Assembly (NCBI GenBank): GCA_963667435.1
Contig: OY763414.1
Location: 4,154,001-4,218,000 of the forward strand
DNA from: Marispirochaeta sp963667435
Lineage (GTDB): Bacteria > Spirochaetota > Spirochaetia > JC444 > Marispirochaetaceae
Direction: 5' to 3'
Length of the DNA: 64,000 bases
Shown: piece after piece, positions 17,913 to 26,554 of the stretch
Layout of the letters: each line of letters starts with the position of its first letter
How positions within the stretch are numbered: the first letter of the stretch is position 1
Notes under the pieces: model-generated
Seen by the model: only the letters and a program-made list of their open reading frames with translations
Databases searched by the model: none
What the model was told of the DNA's origin: nothing
Translations under genes and position numbers: made by a program

Positions 17913-18884
17913 TTATGCCGCCGTCTGTAATGCTTTTCCTGCGGTTCGTACATAAAGACTGGCGGACTGTACCTGTATGACATAACCAAGGGCAAGAAGA
18001 AGGGCTGCCTGCCCGCCGATTTCCGGGAAAGTGTTAACAGCCACCGCCATGGCAAGTGAGAGATTTCTCATTACTGTAGAAAAAAGTAGAGATAGGCTGT
18101 CTTCCCGCTTGAACAGCCGCCTGCCGATTTGTGCCACCCCGAAGAAAAGAATCAGGTAGAAAAGAAGAGTGGGTATAATCAGCCTCAGCAGCAGTTCCGG
18201 GTGTGATGCCAGTCCCCGGGCTTTCATTGCCGTGGCGGTAAAAACAATCAATACAACACCTATACTGGAAATTGAGGGAATCCGCTTTTTCCAGTAGTTT
18301 TCGAATTTTTGTTCTCCCTGCGTTTTTGTAAGTAAAAGGCGTATCCCGGTCCCAGCTGCAAGGGGAATGAAAATTGTCAGAAGAATCTGCCGGAAGATCC
18401 CGGGGAGTGATATATCTATTCTGCTTCCCATAAAAAGCTGTAGATACAGTGGTGTGAGGAGAGCGCCTGAAAGAAGACCGAACACCGTCAATCCAACAGC
18501 AGCTTTTACGTTCCCGCCGGAAAAGCCGGTCCATGAAATAGTCATCCCGCTTGTCGGTATCAATCCCATCAGTATTACACCAAGAAAGAATCCCGGCTGA
18601 TCACTGAAAAACAGACGGGCAAGCAGGTAGGCCAGCAGGGGAATCAGCAGAAAGTTTATCACTGTATTTGTACCGATCAGCTGTGGACTGAGGCCGGATT
18701 TAAACAGTCTGGTCAGCGGGAAGGTCACCATCATGGGGAGAATCATTAAAATTGTCAGGGGTAGAATGGCTGTTTTCAGGTTTCCCGGGCTATCAAGTAC
18801 AAGACCGGCTGAAAACCCGAGTATCATAGAAGCGGGAATAAGTATACTGAGATTATTTTTAATAAAGCCGAAAATCTTCCACAT
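17913..18884 (-). CDS. BASS/ACR3-type sodium-dependent transporter
   Basis: 323 residues, about ten membrane helices, and no signal peptide beyond the first helix. The pattern fits the bile acid:sodium symporter superfamily, including the arsenite exporter branch (ACR3, COG0798): PLTILMILPMMVTFP early, then GLIPTSGMTISWTGFSGGN at the first broken helix. The ACR3 cysteine is not evident in that segment, so arsenite export should not be assumed. SD GGAG lies 6 bases before the second of two close ATGs. It is followed by the TlpA and DsbD genes on the same strand, which may make a thiol-related transport operon. Confidence 0.8.
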   Translation of the reverse strand: MWKIFGFIKNNLSILIPASMILGFSAGLVLDSPGNLKTAILPLTILMILPMMVTFPLTRLFKSGLSPQLIGTNTVINFLLIPLLAYLLARLFFSDQPGFFLGVILMGLIPTSGMTISWTGFSGGNVKAAVGLTVFGLLSGALLTPLYLQLFMGSRIDISLPGIFRQILLTIFIPLAAGTGIRLLLTKTQGEQKFENYWKKRIPSISSIGVVLIVFTATAMKARGLASHPELLLRLIIPTLLFYLILFFGVAQIGRRLFKREDSLSLLFSTVMRNLSLAMAVAVNTFPEIGGQAALLLALGYVIQVQSASLYVRTAGKALQTAA

Positions 18885-18971
18885 GTCATGCTCCTGTTTC
18901 AGTATTCAAGGTGTCAGGCAGGAGAATGTTAACATTTCTATATATAAAAAGCAATATATAAATACAGATTT

Positions 18972-19694
18972 TTACAAGCCTATAAGCGAAAGACTCAAAA
19001 CAGAGAAATTATACAACCCGTGGGCAATCGCGACTGTATGAATACTGCCTGTTCGCCTGAAGGTATAGAGAAGTACGGTGCCGATAATTGCCGTGCCCAG
19101 AGCGGGTATAAGGCCCTGGTATAAATGTCCTGCGCCGAAGAGAAGGGTGACCGTTATTCCCGCTGCAGCAGGTGAAAACCGGATACGCTGCAGCTGCCGA
19201 TCCAGGTATACCCTGAAAAAAAGTTCTTCCCAGTAGCCGGTTACCAGGGATGTAAGAAAAACAAGAGGCAGGATTCGGGGGCTGCTGAGAGCCCATCCTG
19301 CGCCGGGCGGGTTGGCACCGCCCCGGGTGGCAAGATAACTTTGTATAAGATACCAGGGAATCAGAATAATCCAGATAAGCAGAAAAATCAGAAAACCCCT
19401 CACTGTATCGACAGGCAGAAACGGCCCTATCCTGTATATGCTGCGCCAGTCAGGACTTTTCCGCGAAATTATAAACAGGGTCAGAAGAATCAGGGGCAGG
19501 GTCTGTACTGTGTACACAAGGTGAAAAGAGGGGGAATCGAAAAGATAAGGGTCCACCTCGCTCCCCTGGAAGAGATATCCCGGCAGGAAAAAGGCGGCGA
19601 AAAGCAGCAGCGGTTCCAGTATCTCAAAGTATTCTCTGCGGAGATATTGATAAAATCGTGGCAAGATCCGGGAAAAACCGCTATAATCCTTCAT
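18972..19694 (-). CDS. CPBP family intramembrane metalloprotease
   Basis: 240 residues from the ATG at 19694. I prefer this to ATG 19751, since an AGGAA lies upstream of it and a TATAAT hexamer on the minus strand lies directly before 19751. There are about seven membrane segments. All three CPBP (Abi/CAAX protease-like) motifs are present: GYWEELFFRVYL (the EExxxR motif), GAGHLYQG, and AIAHGLYNF. These are the catalytic glutamates and metal-binding histidines of this Rce1-like family. Bacterial members act in membrane proteolysis and sometimes bacteriocin immunity; the target here is unknown. No neighbour encodes a peptide substrate. Confidence 0.88.
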   Translation of the reverse strand: MKDYSGFSRILPRFYQYLRREYFEILEPLLLFAAFFLPGYLFQGSEVDPYLFDSPSFHLVYTVQTLPLILLTLFIISRKSPDWRSIYRIGPFLPVDTVRGFLIFLLIWIILIPWYLIQSYLATRGGANPPGAGWALSSPRILPLVFLTSLVTGYWEELFFRVYLDRQLQRIRFSPAAAGITVTLLFGAGHLYQGLIPALGTAIIGTVLLYTFRRTGSIHTVAIAHGLYNFSVLSLSLIGL

Positions 19695-19726
19695 CGGTGC
19701 AAAATTCCTGGTACATATATCAGTGA

Positions 19727-19756
19727 TTGCATAATATAATACATATATCATATTAT
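19727..19756 (+). promoter_or_regulatory. Probable promoter of the PilZ gene
   Basis: TTGCAT (19727-19732) and TATTAT (19751-19756) are separated by 18 bp, in a very AT-rich stretch that also holds a TATAAT on the minus strand for the divergent CPBP gene. The hexamers are imperfect, so the exact boxes are uncertain. Confidence 0.4.
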
Positions 19757-19790
19757 AGTAAGGAATAAGGATTAAAGCGGAAAGTATGTT

Positions 19791-20828
19791 ATGCTGATTG
19801 TTTTACTGGTTCTGCTGGCCATTGTAACTATTATCATCCTCGTTCTCCGGCATGCGGGAGGGGGGAGCTTCCCATGGGTTCATTTCTACACAAAAGGTAA
19901 AGAGTCCGGTTTCTCCTTTCATGAGATCAATCTCCTTCGCAAGGTCGCAGTACAGAATCATCTTGAAAATCCCATCAGCCTGTTCTGGTCAATCAAACAG
20001 CTTGACCGTTCCATCAAGGGAGTGATTATAAAACTCCGTTCCGAGGGCAAGGAGGGAGATGAAAGCAGTATCCACTTTGTTAGCAAACTTTTTGAATTCC
20101 GTAAAAAAGTGGAGCTTGCCCTTCCCAAATATACTCTCGGACTTAAAACTACCCGGAAAATCTCCACCCATCAGCGGATTAAAATAACCCTGCCCGGTGT
20201 CGGCACATACAACTCTTCTGTTGTGGAGAATCTTCGCCGCTATCTTGCCATCTCGTATCCGGAAGGACCGAAGCTTCCTCCCGGAGCAAGCTGGAAAAAC
20301 CAGAGGGTGAACATATATTTCTGGCGGGCGGAAGATGCGGGGTATGTTTTTGAATCTAAGATTCTTGATGATTTTATCGAACAGAAATATCCGATCCTGC
20401 ATGTAGGCCATTCCGATAACCTTATTCGCAGTCAGAAAAGAAGATCTGTGCGGGTGGATGTGCACAAACCTGCTTTTCTATACCCGCTTTCGTCTATAAA
20501 TCAGGCGAATGAAACGGAGGAAACTTCCAGTGGGCTGCGCTGCAGACTTATAGATGTATCGGAGGATGGTGCGGCTGTACTGATCGGTGGACGGGCGAAG
20601 GTCGGGCTTGCCGTGAAACTGCAGTTCATGCTGACTTCAGCATCCATTGTCATGTGTGGTGTAGTCAGGGGGGTTACCTTTAATCAGAAAAAGAACCAGT
20701 CGGTCCTGCACATACAGGCTGTTCCTCTCAGCCCCCGTCAGAAAAACCGTATGCTCTCTTTTGTGTATAATATCTTTCAGGAGCGGGAGCCGAAGGCGAA
20801 ACCCCGTACTATCCCTTCCTACGGGTAG
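19791..20828 (+). CDS. Membrane-anchored PilZ-domain protein (c-di-GMP effector)
   Basis: 345 residues. One N-terminal membrane segment (IVLLVLLAIVTIIILVL) is followed by a domain of about 190 residues that resembles the YcgR-type N-terminal region of spirochaete PlzA-like proteins. The C-terminal PilZ domain has the c-di-GMP signature: QKRRSVRVDV (RxxxR) near residue 220, and DVSEDGAAVLIG (D/NxSxxG) about 50 residues later. It should bind c-di-GMP and could act on motility or the envelope. The N-terminal anchor differs from soluble YcgR. Divergent from the CPBP gene; 30 bp before a HEAT-repeat gene that may be co-transcribed. Confidence 0.85.
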   Translation: MLIVLLVLLAIVTIIILVLRHAGGGSFPWVHFYTKGKESGFSFHEINLLRKVAVQNHLENPISLFWSIKQLDRSIKGVIIKLRSEGKEGDESSIHFVSKLFEFRKKVELALPKYTLGLKTTRKISTHQRIKITLPGVGTYNSSVVENLRRYLAISYPEGPKLPPGASWKNQRVNIYFWRAEDAGYVFESKILDDFIEQKYPILHVGHSDNLIRSQKRRSVRVDVHKPAFLYPLSSINQANETEETSSGLRCRLIDVSEDGAAVLIGGRAKVGLAVKLQFMLTSASIVMCGVVRGVTFNQKKNQSVLHIQAVPLSPRQKNRMLSFVYNIFQEREPKAKPRTIPSYG

Positions 20829-20858
20829 ATAAGTGGGGCCAATTTTTCGGAGGAATGT

Positions 20859-22070
20859 ATGCTGATGTCCAAAAAGGTTATTTCAATTTGTCTGTTGCCT
20901 CTTTTACTACTCACCCTTCAGCCCCTTTTTACCCAGGAGAAGCAGGAAGAAGATCCCCTTGTTTCCGCATTTCGTGAGAACTTCTCCCGCGCCGGGGATG
21001 AGACCAAACTGGATATTCTCAAGGATTCGGTTAATTACTCCCCTGAACTGATGGGACCTCTGTACAAGCAGGCAGTTGACTATGCTGTTAACAATTCGGA
21101 CCTGTTGAAATCAAACGTACAGCTCCAGGAAATCGCTGTTCTGGCGGTGCAGCTTGCAGGAACATCTGCATATGCTCCTGCTGGTGGTCCCCTGTGGGAT
21201 CTGTTTAACAATTATGATGATACAAGGATACGTATTTCCATTCTGAGCAGTCTTAGAAAGGACAAGCTGGGAAATGATCGTATTTTGATGCTGCTCAACA
21301 ACTGGATAGATCGTCAGGTAAGTATTTTTCATGCCGGGAGCGGGGTTAATCTTCAGGTTCTTTCCCAGGCGGTTCGAACTCTTGGAAGTTTCCGGGATCC
21401 AAGTTCCTTCTCTATTCTTCTTTCCATCAGTGTAATGTCGCTTCCGGATGAGGTAACCAATGGAGCACGGGAAGCTCTGCTTGCTGTGGAAGGCGATTAT
21501 GCGCAGATGTCCACTGAGGTAATCAACAACGGTTCTGCAGCGGAAAAACTGGTAGCTCTGCAGACTGCGGTAGACCGGGAGGAGCTTACAGCTGAAGCGA
21601 GAGCAGGAGTCTGTGTGGTTGCTTTGCGGGTGGGAAACGGCCTTACACTTTCCGATCAGGCGAACGCAGGTTTGATACGGCAGATGCGTGTCCTCGCAGC
21701 ACGGGTGCTGCGGGAACTGCGCTGGTCGGATGCGACTGGTGAACTTATACAGCATTTTGATCTCTGTATTCTGGAGTTTGACCGGGGGGTGGGAACAAAG
21801 TCTGCACTCCTTGAATCAATTGCTGCTCTTGGAGTTATGGATACCCGTGAAGCAGCAGTGCGTCTTGCATTGTATCTAGATGTAATCAACTCATTTGTTG
21901 AAGGGAACCAGGGCTATGATGAGCAGATCACCCTTGCAGTGGTAAGGAGCCTTGGAGAGTTGAAATCCAAGGCGGGCTTGAATGCCTTACTCTATCTGGG
22001 ATACCTGGACTACTCAAAAACAATCCGTACAGCAGGAGACGAGGCCCGCAGAGCTATCCTGGGTCAGTAA
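20859..22070 (+). CDS. Secreted HEAT-like repeat protein (copy 1)
   Basis: 403 residues. A GGAGG SD lies 5 bases before the ATG. A signal peptide (ICLLPLLLLTLQPLFTQ) leads into a purely helical body of about 12 HEAT-like repeats, e.g. AREALLAVEGDYAQM and MRVLAARVLRELRWSDATG. The repeats suggest a periplasmic or envelope scaffold. Its C-terminal third resembles that of the second HEAT protein at 25295 by eye. The stop lies inside the first codons of the comEC frame. Confidence 0.82.
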   Translation: MLMSKKVISICLLPLLLLTLQPLFTQEKQEEDPLVSAFRENFSRAGDETKLDILKDSVNYSPELMGPLYKQAVDYAVNNSDLLKSNVQLQEIAVLAVQLAGTSAYAPAGGPLWDLFNNYDDTRIRISILSSLRKDKLGNDRILMLLNNWIDRQVSIFHAGSGVNLQVLSQAVRTLGSFRDPSSFSILLSISVMSLPDEVTNGAREALLAVEGDYAQMSTEVINNGSAAEKLVALQTAVDREELTAEARAGVCVVALRVGNGLTLSDQANAGLIRQMRVLAARVLRELRWSDATGELIQHFDLCILEFDRGVGTKSALLESIAALGVMDTREAAVRLALYLDVINSFVEGNQGYDEQITLAVVRSLGELKSKAGLNALLYLGYLDYSKTIRTAGDEARRAILGQ

Positions 22071-23463
22071 TCCCTCTCTTGCTGCATTAATCATACCGGC
22101 ATGTATTGCCGGTGGTCAGACGGTAACACTTCTTGCCGGTATTCTGCCGGTTCTACTGATTTCTGTTATAACCGCTTCTGTTGGAATTGTACGTCGATCT
22201 TATCATCTTCTTCTTTTTTCTCTGCTCACTTTTTGTATAGGTCAGGTTTGCGTAAACCGCAATTCGGTCCTTTTCTGGACTGGTGCGGAAGACCCTGCAA
22301 CAATGGTGGAGGGGCGTCTGTATCGGGACAGCCGGGCTGCAGGAAGCGGGACTATCCATTATCTGGAGGCTTCGGGGGTTCGTACCCTGCGGGGCATATC
22401 GGCAGAATCCCGGGGAAAGCTGCTCGTATTCAGCAGAGGCAAGCTGATATTTCCCCGGGGATCACGATTGGTTTTCATTCTCAGGGAGCCAGCCCGTCTG
22501 AATGGTTTCGATAAAGGCATAATCTCCGCAGAGGTTGATAAGGACAGCTGTTCCATCAGCGCACTGCCGCAGTTCCGGATAAAAATAATCAATTCCCTGC
22601 AGAACAGGCTCGATTCCCTCTCTCCGCATTCAGCAGCGTTATTAGAGGCACTGCTTGTAGGAAGTCGTCCAGGGCTCAACCAGGGGTTGAACGAGCGTTT
22701 CCGACGTACAGGCATCAGTCATCTGCTTGCTTTGTCCGGTCTGCATCTTGCGGTACTTGCCGCCGGGGTTATTACTCTGCTTGGCCGGTTCGTTCCTCTG
22801 CCTGCAGCAAGGCGGATCGTTATTTTGTTACTGCCGTTATATCTGTATATAACCGGACCTCAGCCGTCACTGATCCGGGCCGCTGTTATGTTCTGCCTTT
22901 TTACTCTCGGATCGGGGAGCCTTCGTCGCTTACCGGTTCCACTTATTCTGATATACAGCTATATCGGGATGCTCCTCTATCAGCCGCAATTAATACAGGA
23001 CCAGGGGTTTTGTTTCTCTTTTGCCGCTCTGGGAGGAATTCTCTTTCTTTCTCCTTCCATAACCCGTATGTTTGCCCGTATTTTTCCCCTTCTTCCATTT
23101 ACGGCGGCAGCGGCACTGGGGGTGTCAGCTGCTGCATATTGCGCAACTCTTCCGCTAACAATTCAGTATTACGGAGCTACCAATCCTGTAGGGGTAATTG
23201 CTTCCTTACTACTGACTCCGCCGATTTGGCTTTTTCTCAGCGCAGGGATTATATTTCTGCTGTTTCCCTGGGGGCAGGTTTTAACCCTGGTCTGGAAGTA
23301 TCTGTTTTTCTATCTTTATGAGTTGATTGATGCTGTGTCAGCAGTTTTTCTTGTCTTTCCCGGGCTGAAGCTGAATGATAAGCTTGCCTCGAATGTCTTC
23401 CTGTTGGTAAGTCTGGTGTTTTTTTTCCTATTGCTCTATTCTTGGTACCGGAAAAACAAGTAG
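21982..23463 (+). CDS. comEC: ComEC/Rec2 DNA-uptake channel protein, short form
   Basis: Up to 493 residues. The core Competence domain is clear, with the family motif HLLALSGLHLAVLAAG near residue 250, and about ten membrane segments. Before it is a DUF4131/OB-type region with GRLYRDSRAAGSG. The C-terminal metallo-beta-lactamase domain of many ComEC proteins is missing; the protein ends shortly after the last helix. The start is uncertain: ATG 21982 overlaps the HEAT gene by 89 bp, and no ATG, GTG or TTG occurs in frame between there and ATG 22302. It would transport single-stranded DNA across the inner membrane. Other competence genes are not in the window. Confidence 0.85.
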   Translation: MPYSIWDTWTTQKQSVQQETRPAELSWVSNPSLAALIIPACIAGGQTVTLLAGILPVLLISVITASVGIVRRSYHLLLFSLLTFCIGQVCVNRNSVLFWTGAEDPATMVEGRLYRDSRAAGSGTIHYLEASGVRTLRGISAESRGKLLVFSRGKLIFPRGSRLVFILREPARLNGFDKGIISAEVDKDSCSISALPQFRIKIINSLQNRLDSLSPHSAALLEALLVGSRPGLNQGLNERFRRTGISHLLALSGLHLAVLAAGVITLLGRFVPLPAARRIVILLLPLYLYITGPQPSLIRAAVMFCLFTLGSGSLRRLPVPLILIYSYIGMLLYQPQLIQDQGFCFSFAALGGILFLSPSITRMFARIFPLLPFTAAAALGVSAAAYCATLPLTIQYYGATNPVGVIASLLLTPPIWLFLSAGIIFLLFPWGQVLTLVWKYLFFYLYELIDAVSAVFLVFPGLKLNDKLASNVFLLVSLVFFFLLLYSWYRKNK

Positions 23464-23482
23464 ATTTAGGGAGATCCTGAAG

Positions 23483-24331
23483 GTGAACGAAGGCCTGTGG
23501 AATTCACGACAACAAATAGCCGCATTGCTCGAGGAAAACGGGCTGACTCTTAAAAAGCGCTTCGGACAGAATTTTCTTATTGACCCGGTTCACCGTGAGA
23601 AGATAGTGAAGGCGCTGTCTCCCGCTTCAGGTGAGAGGATCTGGGAGATTGGACCCGGGATGGGGGCCATAACCCATCATCTTCTCCACGATGATATACA
23701 GGTTACGGTATTTGAGATTGACCATGGGCTGATTCGCCTGCTGCACAGGCTTTTCGGAGACCGTATAAGGATCGTAGAAGGGGATTTTCTGCAGACTTTT
23801 CCTGAAGAACTGGAGAAGAATGGTCCTCCGGACAGATTGCTGGGCAATTTACCGTATTCAACGGGATCTGTAATGATAGGGGCTCTATCTGAAGCAGATG
23901 CTTTTCCGCCTGTTTCCGTTTTTACTCTGCAGAAAGAGGTGGGACGTAGAATGGCAGCTGCTGCGGGAAGCTCGGATTATTCCGCATTTTCACTGGTGTG
24001 TCAGCTTCGCTGCAGGGTGGAGAAGATATGCGATATAGGGGGAAGTGCCTTTTTCCCTCCTCCCCGGGTTGTATCAAGCACAATGAGGATGACTCGCCGG
24101 GAAGGCGCTGTCAGGGGGCGCAATGAAGATTTTTTTATCCTTGTACACGATCTCTTTGCTTCCCGGCGCAAGACGGCTGCCAATAATCTGAAAAAGGGAA
24201 GAACCGCAGGAAAGTACGGCTGGGAGAAAATTAAGCAAGCTGCAGCGTCTGTTCAGCTGGACCTGTCCAGGCGGGGGGAGACTTTCTCTCTGGAGGAAAC
24301 CCTCAGGCTTCATGATGAAATAGTTAATTAG
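23483..24331 (+). CDS. rsmA: 16S rRNA dimethyladenosine transferase RsmA (KsgA)
   Basis: 282 residues from a GTG start with a GGGAG-type SD. N-terminal LKKRFGQNFLIDP, SAM-binding motif EIGPGMGAIT, acidic motif EGDFLQTF, and the catalytic NLPYS motif (LLGNLPYSTGS) are all present. It dimethylates the two adjacent adenines of the 3'-terminal 16S helix (A1518/A1519 in E. coli) late in 30S assembly. Length and order of motifs are normal. It follows comEC by 19 bp and is likely in the same transcript. Confidence 0.95.
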   Translation: MNEGLWNSRQQIAALLEENGLTLKKRFGQNFLIDPVHREKIVKALSPASGERIWEIGPGMGAITHHLLHDDIQVTVFEIDHGLIRLLHRLFGDRIRIVEGDFLQTFPEELEKNGPPDRLLGNLPYSTGSVMIGALSEADAFPPVSVFTLQKEVGRRMAAAAGSSDYSAFSLVCQLRCRVEKICDIGGSAFFPPPRVVSSTMRMTRREGAVRGRNEDFFILVHDLFASRRKTAANNLKKGRTAGKYGWEKIKQAAASVQLDLSRRGETFSLEETLRLHDEIVN

Positions 24332-24411
24332 CCTTCCGATTGCATCGGTTCGTTGATTTTTCATTTCAGCTTGACTATACTCGATGTCGGTAATCTCAGA
24401 GGAGTATTAAT

Positions 24412-25281
24412 ATGAATTACAGGTATAAGGTATTTTTCGGCGCGGTAATCGCGCTTATTCTTTTATTCTTTGCCGGATGTGCAGGGTCAAACGCCGCAGT
24501 TCAACCTGCTGCAACCGCGCCAGCTGACAAGGCTGCTGCGCCCCGGGTAGAGACCGTAAACGTTGCGATGATACAGAAGGAGATATCCTATATCGGAGAA
24601 GATTTTCTTGAGTCTGAAAAGGTTTATACCTGGGAAAACAACCGACTTACCGGGGTTGTGGTAACTGATTCTTTCGGCGACCCGATTGAGCATATAAGTT
24701 ATGAATATCTTGATGCCGAAAACACGGTAAAAAGGTTCACCTATGACCCTGATCAGAAGCTGCAGTCTTTGAGTGTGTCTGTTGAGAATGCTGACGGACT
24801 GCTTGTTTCAAGGGAGCTTTATAACAGAAATGAAGAGCTTCAGACTCTTTCAGAATACTCCTATGACAGTGAAGGAAGGCGTATCCGCTGGGAGGTAAAA
24901 GACAGCAGTCAGAATCTGATGGCCTACAGTGAATATAAGTATGAAGCTGGAATTGCTGTGCGGATCGATACGTTTGCCTCTGACGGTACTCTCCGGGACT
25001 ATTTTATCCGGAAAGTGCAGAATGGAAAAATTATGGAGGAGGAGTCATTCGACCAGAAAGGTGTTGCCTCCGGACGTATAGAGTTTGCCTATTCCGGAGA
25101 TAATGTGGTCAGTAAAACTTTCTTCCGTGCCAACGGTTCCCGTGAACGGATTGTTGAGTTTGAATATGATAATAACGGTAGCGTGGTACAGGAAGTATAT
25201 CTGCGGGCTGATGAAACAGTTGAGCAGGTTATTACCCGTGAGTTTACCTATCGCCAGGAAGAGCGTGTTGCAGCGCAGTAA
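24412..25281 (+). CDS. Lipoprotein with YD-like repeats
   Basis: 289 residues. The signal sequence ends in a lipobox (LLFFAGC), so it is predicted to be lipidated at the Cys at about residue 23. The mature part has repeated short strands of the type SYEYLDAENTVKRFTYDPDQ and SEYSYDSEGRRIRWEVKD, spaced by about 20 residues; these resemble YD/RHS-like or MORN-like beta repeats. AGAGGAG SD upstream of the ATG. No enzymatic motif is seen. It lies 14 bp before the second HEAT gene. Confidence 0.82.
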   Translation: MNYRYKVFFGAVIALILLFFAGCAGSNAAVQPAATAPADKAAAPRVETVNVAMIQKEISYIGEDFLESEKVYTWENNRLTGVVVTDSFGDPIEHISYEYLDAENTVKRFTYDPDQKLQSLSVSVENADGLLVSRELYNRNEELQTLSEYSYDSEGRRIRWEVKDSSQNLMAYSEYKYEAGIAVRIDTFASDGTLRDYFIRKVQNGKIMEEESFDQKGVASGRIEFAYSGDNVVSKTFFRANGSRERIVEFEYDNNGSVVQEVYLRADETVEQVITREFTYRQEERVAAQ

Positions 25282-25294
25282 GGAGACAACTTTT

Positions 25295-26470
25295 ATGATG
25301 ATCAAAATACGACGATTCCTTATTCCGGCACTGCTTCTTTTTTCAGTAAGTGCCGGAGCCAGTGAGCTGTCAGCCATGTGGTCCAGGCTGTACGAAACTG
25401 CGGGAAACATGAAGCAGAAAGTTGCTATCATGTCCAATATCATTGAACAGCATGACCGGGAGATGATCCCTGTTCTTACATCTGCGCTTGCCGAGCAGGT
25501 TCTCAATATTGAGAATATTACCGATTCCACCAACCGCCTGGAAACATATACCCTTATCGGTATGATTCTTGACGAGGTCGGCAGTCTCAAAGCAAAGGAG
25601 GCTGCAGAAGATGTTTATAAGGTTTCAGAGCAGGTAAGCGATCCTTTTCTGCGGGCCAAGGCAATAAAAACCCTGGGAAAAATAACCGCTATACAGTATG
25701 CGGAAGAGATAGCTTTTCTTCTTCGGAATATCAATCTGGGGATTGTTGAATTCAAGGCTAAGGAAGAGGTCGAATCCATTGTCTCGGCATGTATTGAAAC
25801 TCTGGAGCTTCTGCGCCAGCCTGTAGGATTCAGCCCGGTATTCTTTACCAGCATCGGGCGATACTCCAAACCGGTGGTGAAACGAGCCGACCGGGCCATG
25901 GTTAACATGGTGGATGACCCCACTGATCTGCTTATGGATATTCTCACCTACGAAAGTGACTACGCTGTTAAATATCAGGTGGTGCTTGTGGATGACCGCT
26001 CCAAAGCTCCTGAAGCGCGGAAGGCTGAACTGGCAAAAGAGGCTCTTTCTCAGGGGCTCAAGTTTGAAACCGCAGACCGTAGACAGCAGGTATTCCTGAG
26101 CCAGATGAGAACAAAGGCTGCCCAGATGCTGAAGCAGTATGCGGGAGCTGATGAAGAAGCCTTCATTTTGCTTGATGCCATGGTACGCAAAAGCTTCTCA
26201 ATGACTGAAACCCTGACCGCTCTCGAAGCACTTGGTGCAGCTGAAAGCGAAGTTGCCGCCCGGCTGCTTGCGGCTTTCCTCAGTGAATTAAATGGTAAGC
26301 GCAACGAAGGATACACCTTCAGTAATGAGAATGTTGTGCGTGCGACCATCAATGCCCTTGGCAATGTGGGAGATCCGGCAGGCCGGGCAGCGCTTGTTGA
26401 GGTTGAGTTTTCCGACTGGTCCGGAGATACCCGGCGTCTTGCCAAAGCAGCGCTGGAAAAAATCAAGTAA
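25295..26470 (+). CDS. Secreted HEAT-like repeat protein (copy 2)
   Basis: 391 residues from the ATG at 25295, which has an AAGGAGA SD; a longer reading frame from 25085 overlaps the lipoprotein gene and is rejected. The signal peptide is FLIPALLLFSVSAGAS. The body is helical HEAT-like repeats. The C-terminal third resembles the other HEAT protein: LGAAESEVAARLLAAFLSEL compares with LGVMDTREAAVRLALYLDVI, and both end in a conserved repeat (VVRATINALGNVGDPAG / AVVRSLGELKSKAG). Probably an ancient paralogue. Likely envelope scaffold. It ends at a strong bidirectional terminator. Confidence 0.82.
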   Translation: MMIKIRRFLIPALLLFSVSAGASELSAMWSRLYETAGNMKQKVAIMSNIIEQHDREMIPVLTSALAEQVLNIENITDSTNRLETYTLIGMILDEVGSLKAKEAAEDVYKVSEQVSDPFLRAKAIKTLGKITAIQYAEEIAFLLRNINLGIVEFKAKEEVESIVSACIETLELLRQPVGFSPVFFTSIGRYSKPVVKRADRAMVNMVDDPTDLLMDILTYESDYAVKYQVVLVDDRSKAPEARKAELAKEALSQGLKFETADRRQQVFLSQMRTKAAQMLKQYAGADEEAFILLDAMVRKSFSMTETLTALEALGAAESEVAARLLAAFLSELNGKRNEGYTFSNENVVRATINALGNVGDPAGRAALVEVEFSDWSGDTRRLAKAALEKIK

Positions 26471-26497
26471 CGGCTGTCACTGCTGTTTTTAAGCATG

Positions 26498-26537
26498 AAA
26501 AAGGCGGTTACCTCATGGAGGTACCGCCTTTTTTTGA
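26498..26537. terminator. Bidirectional Rho-independent terminator
   Basis: An inverted repeat, AAAAAGGCGGTTACCTC / GAGGTACCGCCTTTTT, with a 3-base loop and T-runs on both strands. It lies between the convergent HEAT gene and dapA, and serves both. Confidence 0.9.
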
Positions 26538-26554
26538 ATCGAATTGTTTGATGA

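Noticed and set aside
17913..18884. Arsenite exporter Acr3
   Set aside because: The transporter fold fits BASS/ACR3, but the cysteine expected for arsenite export is not evident and no arsR or arsC is adjacent.
25085..25294. Longer start for the second HEAT gene
   Set aside because: That part overlaps the lipoprotein gene in another frame; the ATG at 25295 has a good SD and signal peptide.
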